This document shows positions 40,313 to 50,700 of a stretch of 64,000 bases of DNA, piece by piece (within the stretch, counting starts at the first letter, position 1; each line of letters starts with the position of its first letter). Position numbers and translations under genes: made by a program. The stretch is from Bacteroides mediterraneensis (GTDB lineage Bacteria > Bacteroidota > Bacteroidia > Bacteroidales > Bacteroidaceae), in assembly GCF_025993685.1 (NCBI RefSeq), contig NZ_DAJPEN010000001.1, positions 3,596,001-3,660,000 on the forward strand, in the 5' to 3' direction. A model generated the notes under the pieces. That model saw nothing but the letters and a program-made list of their open reading frames with translations. It had not been told where the DNA came from and did not search any database.

Positions 40313-41653
40313 TTATCGGCCTAGGAGAGCTTTTTCAGCCTCTTCCACCTTCTCAAAGTTGAATCCGCTCACGGCCTGCTGCATCAGTTCCTCAATCTTG
40401 TCGTTACACAAGTTACCGATGCTTCCGGCATGGGTGTGATGCACGGTCTTTTCGTGGGTAAACTTACCGGCTTCGATGTCCAGACCCACTTTCTTGTAGG
40501 CGTCACGGAACGGCATGCCTTCGGCTGCCAGACGGTTCACCTCTTCCACACTGAACATATACAGATACTTATCGTCGTCCAGAATATGCTCGTTGATTTT
40601 AATCTTGTCCATGATGTAGGTAGCCATCTGCAAACAGTCTTCCAGTTCCTCGAATGCCGGGAGGAATACCTCCTTGATAATCTGAAGGTCACGGAAATAA
40701 CCGGAAGGCAGGTTGTTCATAATCATCATGATCTGCTGCGGAAGTGCCTGGATTTTGTTGCATTTGGCACGGGTCAGTTCGAACACATCCGGATTTTTCT
40801 TGTGAGGCATGATGCTGGAACCGGTGGTACATTCATCGGGCAGTTTCACGAATCCGAAGTTCTGACAACTGAACATGCAGGCATCAAAGGCCATCTTCGA
40901 CAAGGTGCCGGCGATAGAAGCCAGCGCAAACGATACATTGCGTTCCACTTTACCACGTCCCATCTGGGCATACACCACATTGTAGTTCATGGAATCAAAT
41001 CCCAGCAGATGGGTGGTCATCTCACGATCCAAGGGGAAAGAAGAGCCATAACCTGCCGCTGAGCCTAATGGGTTACGGTTGCACACCTTATAAGCGGCCT
41101 GCAGGAACACCATGTCGTCTACCAGACTCTCGGCGTAAGCACCAAACCACAAGCCGAAAGAAGAAGGCATGGCAATCTGCAAATGGGTGTAACCCGGCAT
41201 CAGCACGTCTTTATAACGGTTACTCTGGGAAATCAGTACATGGAACAGACGTTCCACTGCCTCTGCCACCGACTTCAACTGGGCGCGGATGAACAGCTTC
41301 AGGTCCACCAGCACCTGGTCGTTGCGCGAACGGCCGCTGTGTATTTTCTTTCCCACATCTCCCAGACGACGTGTCAGCATCAGTTCCACCTGTGAATGTA
41401 CGTCTTCCACCCCGTCTTCGATGACAAATTCTCCGCGTTCTACGGAAGCATATATTTTTTTCAGTTCTTCCAGCAAAATCTTCAGTTCGTCGGCCGTCAG
41501 CAATCCGATACTTTCCAGCATCGTGATGTGTGCCATCGAGCCCAATACGTCATACTTTGCCAGATACATGTCCATTTCACGGTCACGTCCCACGGTAAAG
41601 CGGTCAATCTCCGCATTTACCTGTACATTTTTCTCCCAAAGTTTTTGAGCCAT
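40313..41653 (-). CDS. argH: argininosuccinate lyase
   Basis: 446 residues from the ATG at 41653 (MAQKLWEKN). It is in the fumarase/aspartase superfamily; the signature TGSSIMPHKKNPD with the catalytic serine loop is intact, as are HSGRSRNDQV and GYTHLQIAMP. It splits argininosuccinate into arginine and fumarate in the last step of arginine synthesis. The C-terminal KFTHEKTVHHTHAGSIGNL segment replaces the shorter tail of other homologues. No other arg genes are near; it follows a SRPBCC gene by 42 bases. Confidence 0.96.
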   Translation of the reverse strand: MAQKLWEKNVQVNAEIDRFTVGRDREMDMYLAKYDVLGSMAHITMLESIGLLTADELKILLEELKKIYASVERGEFVIEDGVEDVHSQVELMLTRRLGDVGKKIHSGRSRNDQVLVDLKLFIRAQLKSVAEAVERLFHVLISQSNRYKDVLMPGYTHLQIAMPSSFGLWFGAYAESLVDDMVFLQAAYKVCNRNPLGSAAGYGSSFPLDREMTTHLLGFDSMNYNVVYAQMGRGKVERNVSFALASIAGTLSKMAFDACMFSCQNFGFVKLPDECTTGSSIMPHKKNPDVFELTRAKCNKIQALPQQIMMIMNNLPSGYFRDLQIIKEVFLPAFEELEDCLQMATYIMDKIKINEHILDDDKYLYMFSVEEVNRLAAEGMPFRDAYKKVGLDIEAGKFTHEKTVHHTHAGSIGNLCNDKIEELMQQAVSGFNFEKVEEAEKALLGR

Positions 41654-41695
41654 AATCACAATTTTTATTCACCGGAGATATTCCGGTCGTTTCAT

Positions 41696-42124
41696 TTAAT
41701 AAGGAAGCATGGCCAGCATGTCTGCCAGTTTCTCTACCCCTTCCTGCAATGGTTTCGACACCATGGCCTTCATAAACATATTTACTTCGGCACGGATGGT
41801 GACTTTCATTTTGGCCTCTTCCTCGGTCACGGGAAGAATCTGAATCCACAAATTCAAAGGTATAGGCGATTTGTCACCTTCAAACTTGATGCACTTCAGG
41901 GGTTCACGCTCAATGATGCGCAATGTGAGGTTGATGCCCTGCACCTTCAGGGTGATGGAATCACGGTCGAACGACATGTCTTCCAGCTTTCCGTCCAGTT
42001 TGTCTTTCACCTCATTCAGACGTTCCCGAACCCCTTCCAGGTTGTTCAGGTCGGACAGTTTGTTATACACTCGTTCCTGACTATAAGGAACATGCTTCAC
42101 ATTACTTTCAAATTGTACAGCCAT
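41696..42124 (-). CDS. SRPBCC/START-fold protein
   Basis: 142 residues. The helix-grip fold is suggested by the opening VQFESNVKHVPYSQERVYNKL, a central group of strands (ITLKVQGINLTLRIIEREP) and the long C-terminal helix (KPLQEGVEKLADMLAML). Such proteins bind hydrophobic ligands, but the small Bacteroidetes members have no assigned ligand. It lies 42 bases upstream of argH on the same strand and after the pyrE terminator, so it probably shares a transcript with argH without an obvious metabolic link. Confidence 0.75.
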   Translation of the reverse strand: MAVQFESNVKHVPYSQERVYNKLSDLNNLEGVRERLNEVKDKLDGKLEDMSFDRDSITLKVQGINLTLRIIEREPLKCIKFEGDKSPIPLNLWIQILPVTEEEAKMKVTIRAEVNMFMKAMVSKPLQEGVEKLADMLAMLPY

Positions 42125-42167
42125 GTTGTTTTTTAATCTTCAAGGAAAACCCTTCACGGCATTGCAC

Positions 42168-42212
42168 AAAAAAATGTCATCTTGAGCAGAGTGGACTCGC
42201 TCAGGATGACAT
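42168..42212 (-). terminator. intrinsic terminator after pyrE, repeat-like
   Basis: ATGTCATCTTGAGC (42174-42187) pairs with GCTCAGGATGACAT (42199-42212) with one wobble, and on the minus strand runs into seven T. The minus-strand arm reads ATGTCATCCTGAGC, a sequence I recall as a common dispersed palindrome in Bacteroidetes. Confidence 0.8.
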
Positions 42213-42256
42213 CTCCTATTTACAATCCGAGACTGCTTTCCTAATTACAGAATCTT

Positions 42257-42892
42257 TTATTTTCCAGTCCAGTGAGAAGGATCTTCTCTCCATGCCTGCA
42301 GCACAGGGATGTCTTCTTCGTTAATGTAGTCAGTTTTCAAAGCAGCATCCAGCACGGCATTGTAGTTGGTCAAGGTAACCAGTTCCACTTTTGCTTTCTT
42401 GAATGCTTCTACCGATACATCGAAACCGTAAGTGAAGGAAGCCACCATACCGATAACTTCACAACCGTCACGACGAATGGCATCTACCGCCTTCAAGCTA
42501 CTACCGCCGGTTGAAATCAGGTCTTCTACTACGACCACTTTCATTCCCGGACGCAACTCGCCTTCAATCAAATTTTCCAAGCCATGGTCTTTCGGGCTTG
42601 AACGAACATATACAAACGGCAAGTTCAACTCCTCTGCCACCAAGGCACCTTGTGCGATAGCCCCCGTAGCGACCCCGGCAATGGCGTCAACTTCACCGAA
42701 CTTTTCCAGAATAACACGACAAATCTCCAACTTAACGAAGTTACGAAGTGCAGGATATGACAAGGTCTTACGATTGTCACAATAAATCGGTGATTTCCAA
42801 CCTGAAGCCCAAGTAAACGGGTTAGCCGGCTGAATCTTCACAGCCTTCACCTTCAGCAACTTTTCTGCAAATAATCTTTCCAAAGCTTTCAT
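42257..42892 (-). CDS. pyrE: orotate phosphoribosyltransferase
   Basis: 211 residues. The PRPP-binding motif is VVVVEDLISTGGS, and the dimer-interface lysine loop SPKDHGLEN is present, with the substrate loop WKSPIYCDNRK. It converts orotate and PRPP to OMP in pyrimidine synthesis. It has its own -7 element and terminator, so it is a single-gene unit after the comF-like gene. Confidence 0.96.
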   Translation of the reverse strand: MKALERLFAEKLLKVKAVKIQPANPFTWASGWKSPIYCDNRKTLSYPALRNFVKLEICRVILEKFGEVDAIAGVATGAIAQGALVAEELNLPFVYVRSSPKDHGLENLIEGELRPGMKVVVVEDLISTGGSSLKAVDAIRRDGCEVIGMVASFTYGFDVSVEAFKKAKVELVTLTNYNAVLDAALKTDYINEEDIPVLQAWREDPSHWTGK

Positions 42893-42922
42893 AACTTTTT
42901 AATTCTCTGATAAATGTTTTTG

Positions 42923-42930
42923 CAAAATTA
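42923..42930 (-). promoter_or_regulatory. -7 promoter element of pyrE
   Basis: On the minus strand TAATTTTG matches TAnnTTTG, 30 bases before the pyrE ATG. Confidence 0.5.
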
Positions 42931-42993
42931 TGGAAATACATCGGGAATAGAAAATTTAAGGGTATTAAAATTTTTAAAAGGTGTCGGAATGTA

Positions 42994-43683
42994 CTATTTT
43001 GTCCATGCCAGTGTAGCAATACTAAGATGAATTCCTTTTATTTCTGACAAAACCTCGGCACAGGAGGTAAGTGTGGCACCAGTTGTCAATACGTCATCGA
43101 CCAGCATCACATGTTTCCCTTCCAGCAGACGAGTGCCGCCTGCCAGCTGGAACAGATAAGCCGTGTTTTCCTGCCGCTCCCAAGCCGATTTATGAGTCTG
43201 TGTCTGGTTATTCCGCACCCGCTGAAGAACTCCGTCGCATACCGGTATGCCGGTAAGTCGGGAAATACCTTCCGCCAACAGAAGACTCTGGTTGTATCCT
43301 CTGGTACGCAGACGGTCCGGATGCAAAGGTACCGGCAACAGATAATCCACACCTTCAAAGAAGCCAGAAGGCTGAAGTTCATAGGCCAGCATCTCTCCCA
43401 TGTACCGGCATACCTGCTGACGCCCGTAGTATTTCATGCCGGCCAAAATATGTGCCACCTTCCCGCCACGGGAATAATACAATAACGAAGAAGCCCGCAC
43501 AATGGGAAAACGTCCCCAGAAAATCTTTTCCATTTCATTGCCGGGTGTATTCCCCAAATGGGTGAAAGGCAGCTGCGACAAACAATCACAACAAAGCACC
43601 TGCTCCGAAATCTGCAGTTTTTTCCCACACGCCATACACTGCCTGGGGAAAAAGAAATCGCGTATGTCAGTCAAAATCCTCAT
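42994..43683 (-). CDS. ComF-family phosphoribosyltransferase-like protein
   Basis: 229 residues from the ATG at 43683 (MRILTDIRDFF), which overlaps the recX stop by 17 bases; a start upstream would lie further inside recX. An N-terminal four-cysteine zinc ribbon (CMACGKKL, CCDCLSQLP) and the PRPP-type loop VMLVDDVLTTGATLTSC mark the ComF family. In transformable bacteria ComF helps single-stranded DNA uptake or processing; in Bacteroidetes its role is unproven. Coupling to recX and prmC is by overlap. Confidence 0.9.
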   Translation of the reverse strand: MRILTDIRDFFFPRQCMACGKKLQISEQVLCCDCLSQLPFTHLGNTPGNEMEKIFWGRFPIVRASSLLYYSRGGKVAHILAGMKYYGRQQVCRYMGEMLAYELQPSGFFEGVDYLLPVPLHPDRLRTRGYNQSLLLAEGISRLTGIPVCDGVLQRVRNNQTQTHKSAWERQENTAYLFQLAGGTRLLEGKHVMLVDDVLTTGATLTSCAEVLSEIKGIHLSIATLAWTK

Positions 43684-44146
43684 CCGGGTCCAGTTGGTTG
43701 ACGTAACGGCGAATCTCCTCCAATGTAAAACCCCGGCCCATGGCAAAACGAATCAGTTTCATGCTCCGCTCATAGTCATTGGCAGCCTTGATGCTTTTCA
43801 TCTTCTGTTTCAACAGTTTTTTCAGGATGCCGTCGTATTCTTCGGTATCAATCTCTTCCAGTCCGGCCTGTATGTCTCCGTCCGACAGTCCTTTCATGCG
43901 CAACATCTGCGCAATCTTCATGCGCCCCCACTGATTGAAACGATACTTGTCGCGCACATAGAAACGACAGAAACGCGCCGCATCCAGATAGCGTTCCCGA
44001 TGCAAATGGGCCATAATCTGGGCTGTCACCTCTTCCGAGGCCCCCCATTTACGGATTTTTTCCTCCACCTCCGACGGGCAACGCTCCACCGCCGAACAAT
44101 AGGCCTCAGCCTTGCTCTTTATCTCTGCTTCACTTAATTCTCTCAT
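43667..44146 (-). CDS. recX: RecX-family regulator of RecA
   Basis: 159 residues from the ATG at 44146, chosen because it overlaps the prmC stop by four bases. Three-helix RecX repeats are seen in KAEAYCSAVERCPSEVEEKI, RYLDAARFCRFYVRDKYRFN and MRGFT-like MGRGFTLEEIRRYV. RecX binds RecA filaments and limits strand exchange. It is the middle gene of the prmC-recX-comF transcript. No recA is close. Confidence 0.88.
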   Translation of the reverse strand: MRELSEAEIKSKAEAYCSAVERCPSEVEEKIRKWGASEEVTAQIMAHLHRERYLDAARFCRFYVRDKYRFNQWGRMKIAQMLRMKGLSDGDIQAGLEEIDTEEYDGILKKLLKQKMKSIKAANDYERSMKLIRFAMGRGFTLEEIRRYVNQLDPDEDFD

Positions 44147-44985
44147 GGTCTCACTGCTTTTATCATCCGGTCGTTTCCCGACAAATCTTTCCGCAACGCA
44201 ATGTCGCGATACCCACATTCTTCCAGCATCCGGACGGTTTCTGCTCCGTAGGCCCGGTTGATTTCAAAATACAATGCCCCGCCTTCCGTCAGCCAGTCGA
44301 ATCCTTTCCGGGCAATCCGCCGGTAAAAGCACAACGGGTCCGTATCGGGAACAAACAAAGCCAGTTCCGGTTCCCAGTCAAGTACATTGGCCTCCATCTC
44401 GCCCCGTTCACTTTCCGTAATATAAGGCGGATTGCTCACCAGCACATCTACCCGACAGTCGGGCAGCTCATCCTGAAGGATGTCGGCCTGAAACAAGGTC
44501 ACTTTGCCGCCATACCGCTTTACATTGACGGCTGCCACCCGCAAGGCCTCAGCCGAAATGTCACAGGAAGCCACCTCCGCCTCCGGCAGCCTTTCTGCCA
44601 GTGCCACCGGAATACAGCCACTTCCCGTGCCGATATCGAGAATGCGTACTTTCCCGGCTTTCTGACAATCAGACACTATCCATTCCACCAGTTCCTCAGT
44701 CTCGGGACGGGGAATGAGCACGCCTTTTTCCACGTGGAAAGACAGGCCGCAAAAAGGTGCTTCCTGCAGAATATACTGAAGAGGTTCCCGTTGTTTCAGG
44801 CGAGCAAGAATATCCTCCACCTCCTTCCACTCTTTCGTGGAAAAATTCATATCTTTGCCTGTATAAAGTTCCATCGTGGAAAGATGCAGAATGTCCGACG
44901 AAATCCATTTCGCCATGGCCGACGCCTCTCCTTCTGCGTAAAAGGAACTCAGTTCTTTTTTAATATGTTGATAAACCGGATGCAT
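44143..44985 (-). CDS. prmC: release-factor glutamine methyltransferase
   Basis: 280 residues. The SAM-binding motif is ILDIGTGSGCIPVAL and the catalytic NPPY is in LVSNPPYITESE. It methylates the glutamine of the GGQ loop of RF1 and RF2, raising termination efficiency. It heads an operon with recX and the comF-like gene. The -7 element ends five bases before its ATG, so the mRNA is probably leaderless or nearly so. It diverges from ribD with only 32 bases between the start codons. Confidence 0.95.
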   Translation of the reverse strand: MHPVYQHIKKELSSFYAEGEASAMAKWISSDILHLSTMELYTGKDMNFSTKEWKEVEDILARLKQREPLQYILQEAPFCGLSFHVEKGVLIPRPETEELVEWIVSDCQKAGKVRILDIGTGSGCIPVALAERLPEAEVASCDISAEALRVAAVNVKRYGGKVTLFQADILQDELPDCRVDVLVSNPPYITESERGEMEANVLDWEPELALFVPDTDPLCFYRRIARKGFDWLTEGGALYFEINRAYGAETVRMLEECGYRDIALRKDLSGNDRMIKAVRP

Positions 44986-44990
44986 GTTTG

Positions 44991-44998
44991 CAAAAGTA
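44991..44998 (-). promoter_or_regulatory. -7 promoter element abutting the prmC start codon
   Basis: On the minus strand TACTTTTG matches TAnnTTTG and ends five bases before the ATG at 44985. Confidence 0.6.
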
Positions 44999-45017
44999 AG
45001 GATAAAAAACGAAGATT

Positions 45018-46058
45018 ATGACAATAGACGAAAAATATATGCGGCGCTGCATACAGCTGGCCAGAAACGGCATCTGCCACACAGCCCCCAACCCGATGGT
45101 GGGAGCAGTGATTGTGCGCGACGGGAAAATCATCGGTGAAGGTTACCATGTGCGTTGTGGCGAAGGACATGCCGAAGTGAATGCCATTGCTTCGGTGAAG
45201 GATGAAAGCCTGCTCAAAGAGGCCACCATTTATGTCAGTCTGGAACCGTGTTCCCACTATGGAAAGACTCCTCCCTGTGCCGACCTTATCATCCGGAAAG
45301 GTATTCCCCGAGTGGTAGTGGGCTGTGTAGACCCGTTCTCTTTGGTGGCCGGAAGAGGTATACAGAAACTGCGGGATGCCGGTATCGAGGTCACGGTGGG
45401 TGTTCTGGAAAAAGAATGCCGGGAACTGATTCGTGCCTTTATCACGTTCAATGTGAAAAAACGTCCCTACATCACCCTCAAATGGGCACAGTCGGCCGAC
45501 GGATTCATCGACATCCAACGCAACGAAGGAGCTCCCGTACGCCTTTCTACTCCGTTATCTATTTTGGCTGTACACAAGATGCGAGCTGAGCAGAAGGCCA
45601 TCCTGGTGGGACGACGCACCGCTCTGCTCGACAATCCGTCGCTGACGGTACGCGAATGGTACGGGCTGAACCCGCTCCGACTGGTCATCGACCGACAGCT
45701 GACCTTGCCGCCTCATCTGCACCTGTTCGACGGCAGTACCCCTACCCTGGTCTTTACGGAAAAAGAAAAGGCCGATACCCAGAATCTCACGTATGTGACA
45801 CTGGATTTCGGCCAGAATATCCTACCGCAAATCATGCAGGTGCTTTATGAGCGGAAAATTCAGACATTATTGATAGAAGGAGGAAGCCAGACACTCCAGT
45901 CCTTCTTGGAACAAGGATTATGGGATGAAGCCTTCATCGAACATGCGCAAGTATCCTTGCACGACGGAATCCCGGCTCCTACCCTTCCCTGCGGCTCGGA
46001 AAGCCGTTTCTTCTTCCGTGACGGCGCACTGGTCCAGCACTGCCGCCACGCAGAATAA
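45018..46058 (+). CDS. ribD: bifunctional riboflavin deaminase/reductase
   Basis: 346 residues. The N-terminal deaminase domain (about 1-145) has the zinc site HAEVNAI and PCSHYGKTPPC; the C-terminal reductase domain (about 150-345) has KWAQSADGFI and LLIEGGSQTL. It carries out two steps of riboflavin synthesis from the GTP cyclohydrolase II product. The gene diverges from prmC and converges with the barrel gene at 46061, with two bases between the stop codons. Confidence 0.96.
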   Translation: MTIDEKYMRRCIQLARNGICHTAPNPMVGAVIVRDGKIIGEGYHVRCGEGHAEVNAIASVKDESLLKEATIYVSLEPCSHYGKTPPCADLIIRKGIPRVVVGCVDPFSLVAGRGIQKLRDAGIEVTVGVLEKECRELIRAFITFNVKKRPYITLKWAQSADGFIDIQRNEGAPVRLSTPLSILAVHKMRAEQKAILVGRRTALLDNPSLTVREWYGLNPLRLVIDRQLTLPPHLHLFDGSTPTLVFTEKEKADTQNLTYVTLDFGQNILPQIMQVLYERKIQTLLIEGGSQTLQSFLEQGLWDEAFIEHAQVSLHDGIPAPTLPCGSESRFFFRDGALVQHCRHAE

Positions 46059-46060
46059 GC

Positions 46061-47722
46061 TTAGAAACGGCAGCTGATGCCGGCCATGAAATGGAAGCCC
46101 TCCACCGGATAGCCTGCTTCTGTGGCATACGTCTTGTTAAGCAGGTTGTTCAGGCGGGCAAACACGTTGAAACGATTCAACAATTCATATTCCGCTCCTA
46201 CCGACAAGTTATTCACACCGTCAACACGTCCCAGTTCACCCATCTTCTGACGGCGTTCATAATTATAACTCAGCAGGGCATGGCAGTCCTTGACTACTTT
46301 CGCACGGATGCCGAAATCCACCTTCACCTGCGGTTTGAACTGCAACAGACCTTCGTTACCGTCTGTCACGGTCCAGTTATAATAGGTTCCTCCCAACGAG
46401 AAATCCACCCAGTCACGATAAGCATAGCTCACGGAAGCGCCTCCGTAACCCACTTTTCCTTTATCCTGCCAGATTCCTGTATAGAACAAATTCTGCTTGT
46501 CTGTTTTAAATCCACCCGGCACGGCAAACAGTTCGTTCTTTGTGATGCGATAACCTCCATAAAGCTCGAAGCCCAAGCCTGTCACCGGAGACGCTTTCAG
46601 TCCCAGCTTGGCATCCAGCGGTGTATAGGAAGTCCGCATCTGCTGTGCCACCACCCAGTAAGGAGAGAAATCATTCAACCGGCGGAAATCATTCAGCCGA
46701 CTCCCTCCCAGCAGGTTCACATACACCACATACGAATCGGCGAACGTATACTCCAGCTTTACGTCGGGAGCAGCTTTCAGTCCGCTGCCATTGGCCGTCT
46801 GGAAATCCACATGTGCTCCCAAACGTAACCTCAGGGCTTCATTCTGAAGGGTATAATACGGATTCAACTGCACCAGCGTATAGTCCTGCTGCGACACGTC
46901 GTGAATCAGATTATCCATTTCCAGTCCGATGCCCACCTGCTGCTCGTCGTTAATGTTCCCCAGTAAGAATCCTTGAGTATGGAATATGTTTTCTGACCCG
47001 TACAGCATGTAATACGTATCGTAATGGGTACTGAAACTCCGCAGACCCGTCTGCAAGCCAAACTGAATGGGCAAATCCTTGTCGCGGGATACCACCCCCA
47101 CATATCCTTCTCCCAGCGTATAACGCTGCGTAGCGGGCCAAGTTTCGACATTCTCATTCAAAGACGGCATGTAATTGAACACCTGCGAAGCAAAAGCCCC
47201 GCCCAGTTTCAAAGCCACTCTCCGGAAATCATGCCGGTAATCCAATGACACATCCGTCCGGTAGAAACGGGATTTCCAGTCATCTGTGCTCTGGAAATGC
47301 GGAATATCTCCGTTCCGTCCATACAAGGAAGCCATCACGCCCAATTGGTCTTTCGAAGAAATATCCCACAGATAACTGCCCCTCAAATCCACATTGTTCA
47401 GAGTGCCATACGCCAGACGGACATAGCCACGGTCGGCTCCTTTCTGTGCCAGCTCCCTTGGCATGGACTCCATTGGAGCCACCTTCCAAGCTCCCAGCGG
47501 ATGTCGTTCCGTAGCATACTGGATGGCCTGTTTCGGAGCGGCGGGCTCTTCCACTTCAGGCATGACATTCACCTTGAACGCATCCATCACTTCGGGATTG
47601 TACTGATTCTCCACTACCACCGTCCGGTTCAGAGTGGAATCTTTTTCCGCTCCCTTCTGCGCGCAAATTGTGGATACAGGCCACAGACCTGCGCAAATCA
47701 ATATCGTACTTATGTATCTCAT
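46061..47722 (-). CDS. outer-membrane barrel protein, third gene of NUDIX-TPR-barrel operon
   Basis: 553 residues with a signal peptide ending near ICAQ. After a short TonB-box-like segment (RTVVVENQYNPEV) comes a region with proline-rich EVEEPAAPKQ, then barrel strands throughout and a terminal Phe (HFMAGISCRF). It lacks a full plug, so it is a TonB-receptor-like barrel rather than a typical transporter. Its ATG is one base from the stop of the 1005-residue TPR protein, so the two are made together and probably form a complex at the outer membrane. Cargo unknown. Confidence 0.82.
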   Translation of the reverse strand: MRYISTILICAGLWPVSTICAQKGAEKDSTLNRTVVVENQYNPEVMDAFKVNVMPEVEEPAAPKQAIQYATERHPLGAWKVAPMESMPRELAQKGADRGYVRLAYGTLNNVDLRGSYLWDISSKDQLGVMASLYGRNGDIPHFQSTDDWKSRFYRTDVSLDYRHDFRRVALKLGGAFASQVFNYMPSLNENVETWPATQRYTLGEGYVGVVSRDKDLPIQFGLQTGLRSFSTHYDTYYMLYGSENIFHTQGFLLGNINDEQQVGIGLEMDNLIHDVSQQDYTLVQLNPYYTLQNEALRLRLGAHVDFQTANGSGLKAAPDVKLEYTFADSYVVYVNLLGGSRLNDFRRLNDFSPYWVVAQQMRTSYTPLDAKLGLKASPVTGLGFELYGGYRITKNELFAVPGGFKTDKQNLFYTGIWQDKGKVGYGGASVSYAYRDWVDFSLGGTYYNWTVTDGNEGLLQFKPQVKVDFGIRAKVVKDCHALLSYNYERRQKMGELGRVDGVNNLSVGAEYELLNRFNVFARLNNLLNKTYATEAGYPVEGFHFMAGISCRF

Positions 47723-47723
47723 C

Positions 47724-50700
47724 TTACTTTACACTTTTAAGTTTGGCCAGACGGCTTTCAATCATTCCGGCGATGTCATCGTCCGCCTGATAATTCTGTT
47801 GCAAGGACAGCAGATACTGCTTGGCTTCCATCTTGCGGTCCAGTTTCACATACACATCCGACAGCAGGACAAAACTTCTCGCCAGCCAGTAGGCATGCGG
47901 GGTGCTGACCTCAATGTAATCGAGCACTTCTTTCTCAGCTTTAGCTGTTTCTCCCTCGTCGAAATACGTCTGTGCTACCAAATACTTAGCCTCTGCCCCG
48001 TACACGTTACGGGTGTCCTTGGCCAGTTCCACTAAATCGGCCAGCGCTTCCTGCTTCTGTCCTTCCGCCAGCAAGGCCTTGGCCCGGAAATACAACGCTT
48101 CACTCCGCACCTCCGGTGTCAGCTTGGTCTGTTTGAGCAAAGCCGAAGCGGTGACTACGGTTTCTGCCCGGTCGTCCAGCGAACGGGCACTACGCAGAGC
48201 CCCTAACTCAGCCTGCAAGCGGTCTTCCTGCACCGAAGAGCGGTCGGCCAGACGTTTGTACAGGTTCAACGCCTTGGCATATTCTTTCCGGTTGTAGGCC
48301 ATCTCGGCACAAAGTGCCAACGCCTCCCCTTCGTATTTGCTGCCCGAGAAACGGAGCACTTCTTCCAGTCGGGCGGCAGCCGATGCATAATCTTTCTGGT
48401 TGTAGTCAATCAATCCCAGATAATACGCCGCATCCACACTGAAGGCTCCCTGCGGGAACGACTGCAAGTAACGCGTCAGGCTGGCCTTGGCACCGGCAAT
48501 GTCGCCGCGCATATAAGCCCGTTCGGCTGCCGTATAGGTCAGTGAATCCCGTTCACTCACGTCGAACTTGGCCCCACCGGGGATGGTAGAAGCGAACGCC
48601 ATGTAATCGTCCACCTTGTTCAAGTCTACATAAATGGATTTCAGGTCGCGCTGCGCCAGACGAGCCTCCGCACTGCCCGGATAAGTCGTAATCACCTTCT
48701 TGTAAGCGGCAATGGCTTCCTGGTAACGGTCGTTCTGGTAATACAGCAGACCGATTTCGTTGGCGGCCCGACGGGACAGTTCGCTTTCCGGATAGCGCTG
48801 TACCAGCAACGAATAACGCCTGATGGCATTCTCGCTGTCCTCCATCTGCACGAACGCACGCCCCTGCTCATACAAGGCATCGTCCAGATACGATGAAGAA
48901 GGATAATCCGTAATCAGCTTGTTGAGTACCTGTATCTTTCCGGCATAATCCCGTTGCAGTCCTTTCACGATACCTTCCTGGAACAAGGAATAATCACCCA
49001 GTGAAGGAGCGATGGCCACAGCCTGCGCATATTGCTGACGAGCTTCTTCGAAGCGGCGTTCATAGAAATAGCAGTCGCCGATACGGTTGTAGGCATCGCC
49101 CGCCACCGAAGCATCTTGTGTCCGCCCGTTCTGCACGCAGCGGACAAACCAGTCGCGTGCGGAGTTATATTGTTTCTGTTTGAACAAGCTGTATCCCAGA
49201 CAGTAAAGAGCCAGTCCGTATTCCTGTGAATTCTTGTCGGTGGCAAACTCCAGATAAAGCCGCATGTCGTTGGCAGCCTCCGGATAACGTGCCAGCCGGT
49301 ATTTCGACTCCCCGCGCCAGTAATATGCATCCGCCTTGGTTTTCTGGTTATACTGTCCCAACTGCAGGGAGCGGGTAAAATAATCCAGTGCCCCGCGGTA
49401 GTCCGCCTGGGCAAACAGCTGCGTGCCCATGCGGAAAAGCAATTTCTGCTTGGCCTCCAGAATACGGGCACTCGGATGGGTAATCTTATCGATTGACCGT
49501 AATGCCACCTCATAGCTGCGGGTATTCATGTACACCTCTACCAGGTAGTCGTTCACCTTCTCGGCATAAACCGACGACGGGTACTCATTCAGGAAACGTT
49601 CGAACACCGTGACCGACTCGGCAAACGGAGAATAAGACGTTTCATGAATGCACAGCGCATAGTTGAACAACGCCTGCTCCTGAATGCTGCGGTCGAAATC
49701 CATGCGCGACGCCTGTTCGAAGGCCATACGCGCCTGATTGCGCTCCTTCAACTGCAAGCCCGCCAAGCCCATGTGGAGGTAGGCATTCTGCGCCAAAGCA
49801 TCCGGAGCTCCGGTCGCTTCTCCCAGCCGCGCCAACGCTTTGGAATAAACTCCTGTATTGAAATAACTCATACCCAGTTTGTACATGGCCAGTCGTGCCG
49901 GCATTGCCTCTCCTTCGCGATAGCGTTCCAGTGACTGGATGGCAGCAGCATAGTCTTTCTGCCCGTAAGCAGCCTCTCCGGAAATGCGGCTCATCTGCCC
50001 CGCATTCTTTTCTTCCGGATACAAGGCCAGATACGCATCCGCTACCTTCCGGGCCTGTGCGTAATTTCCTTGAATCAGGTAAATATCCGCTATATAATAA
50101 GGCGCCAATTTCTGGAACTTCCGGTCGTTCTGTACCTCACGGAATCCCTGCAAGGCCGAATCGTACTTCTGCTGCACGTAATCGATGTACGCCAGGTTGT
50201 ACACCGCATCGTTCCGATAATCCTTGCTCGAATCTTTCAATACCGAGAACCAGAAGGCTGCCTCCTGCCATTTGTCCACCTTCAAGTACGATGTACCCAT
50301 GCGCAAGGCACTGGCATCCCGTTCCTCGTCCGACAAAAGAGAAATGTCACACCCCTTCAGCGTGGCAATGGTCTCCATGTACTTCTCTTCCGAAAAGTAA
50401 CTGGCAGCAATGAGTGCCTGCACCCGGTTGCGGTAACGTGATTCCGGATGAGCCTCCAGATAATCCGACAAGACCTCCCGGCATTCCGGCAGATGCAACT
50501 CATACGCCGTACAAGCCAGCATGTAATCCACCTCATCGGCCCAGGCCTTTTCCCCTGCCTGACGGGTATAAAGGACAAGGGTCTGTCGGGCGGCTGCATA
50601 ATCCTGACGGAGAAACAGTTCCCTTCCCTCGTTGAACAAACGGTCGGCTCCGGTCAGCGGTTCTACCTGCTGCCCCGATACAGCCAACGGCAAGGCGCAA

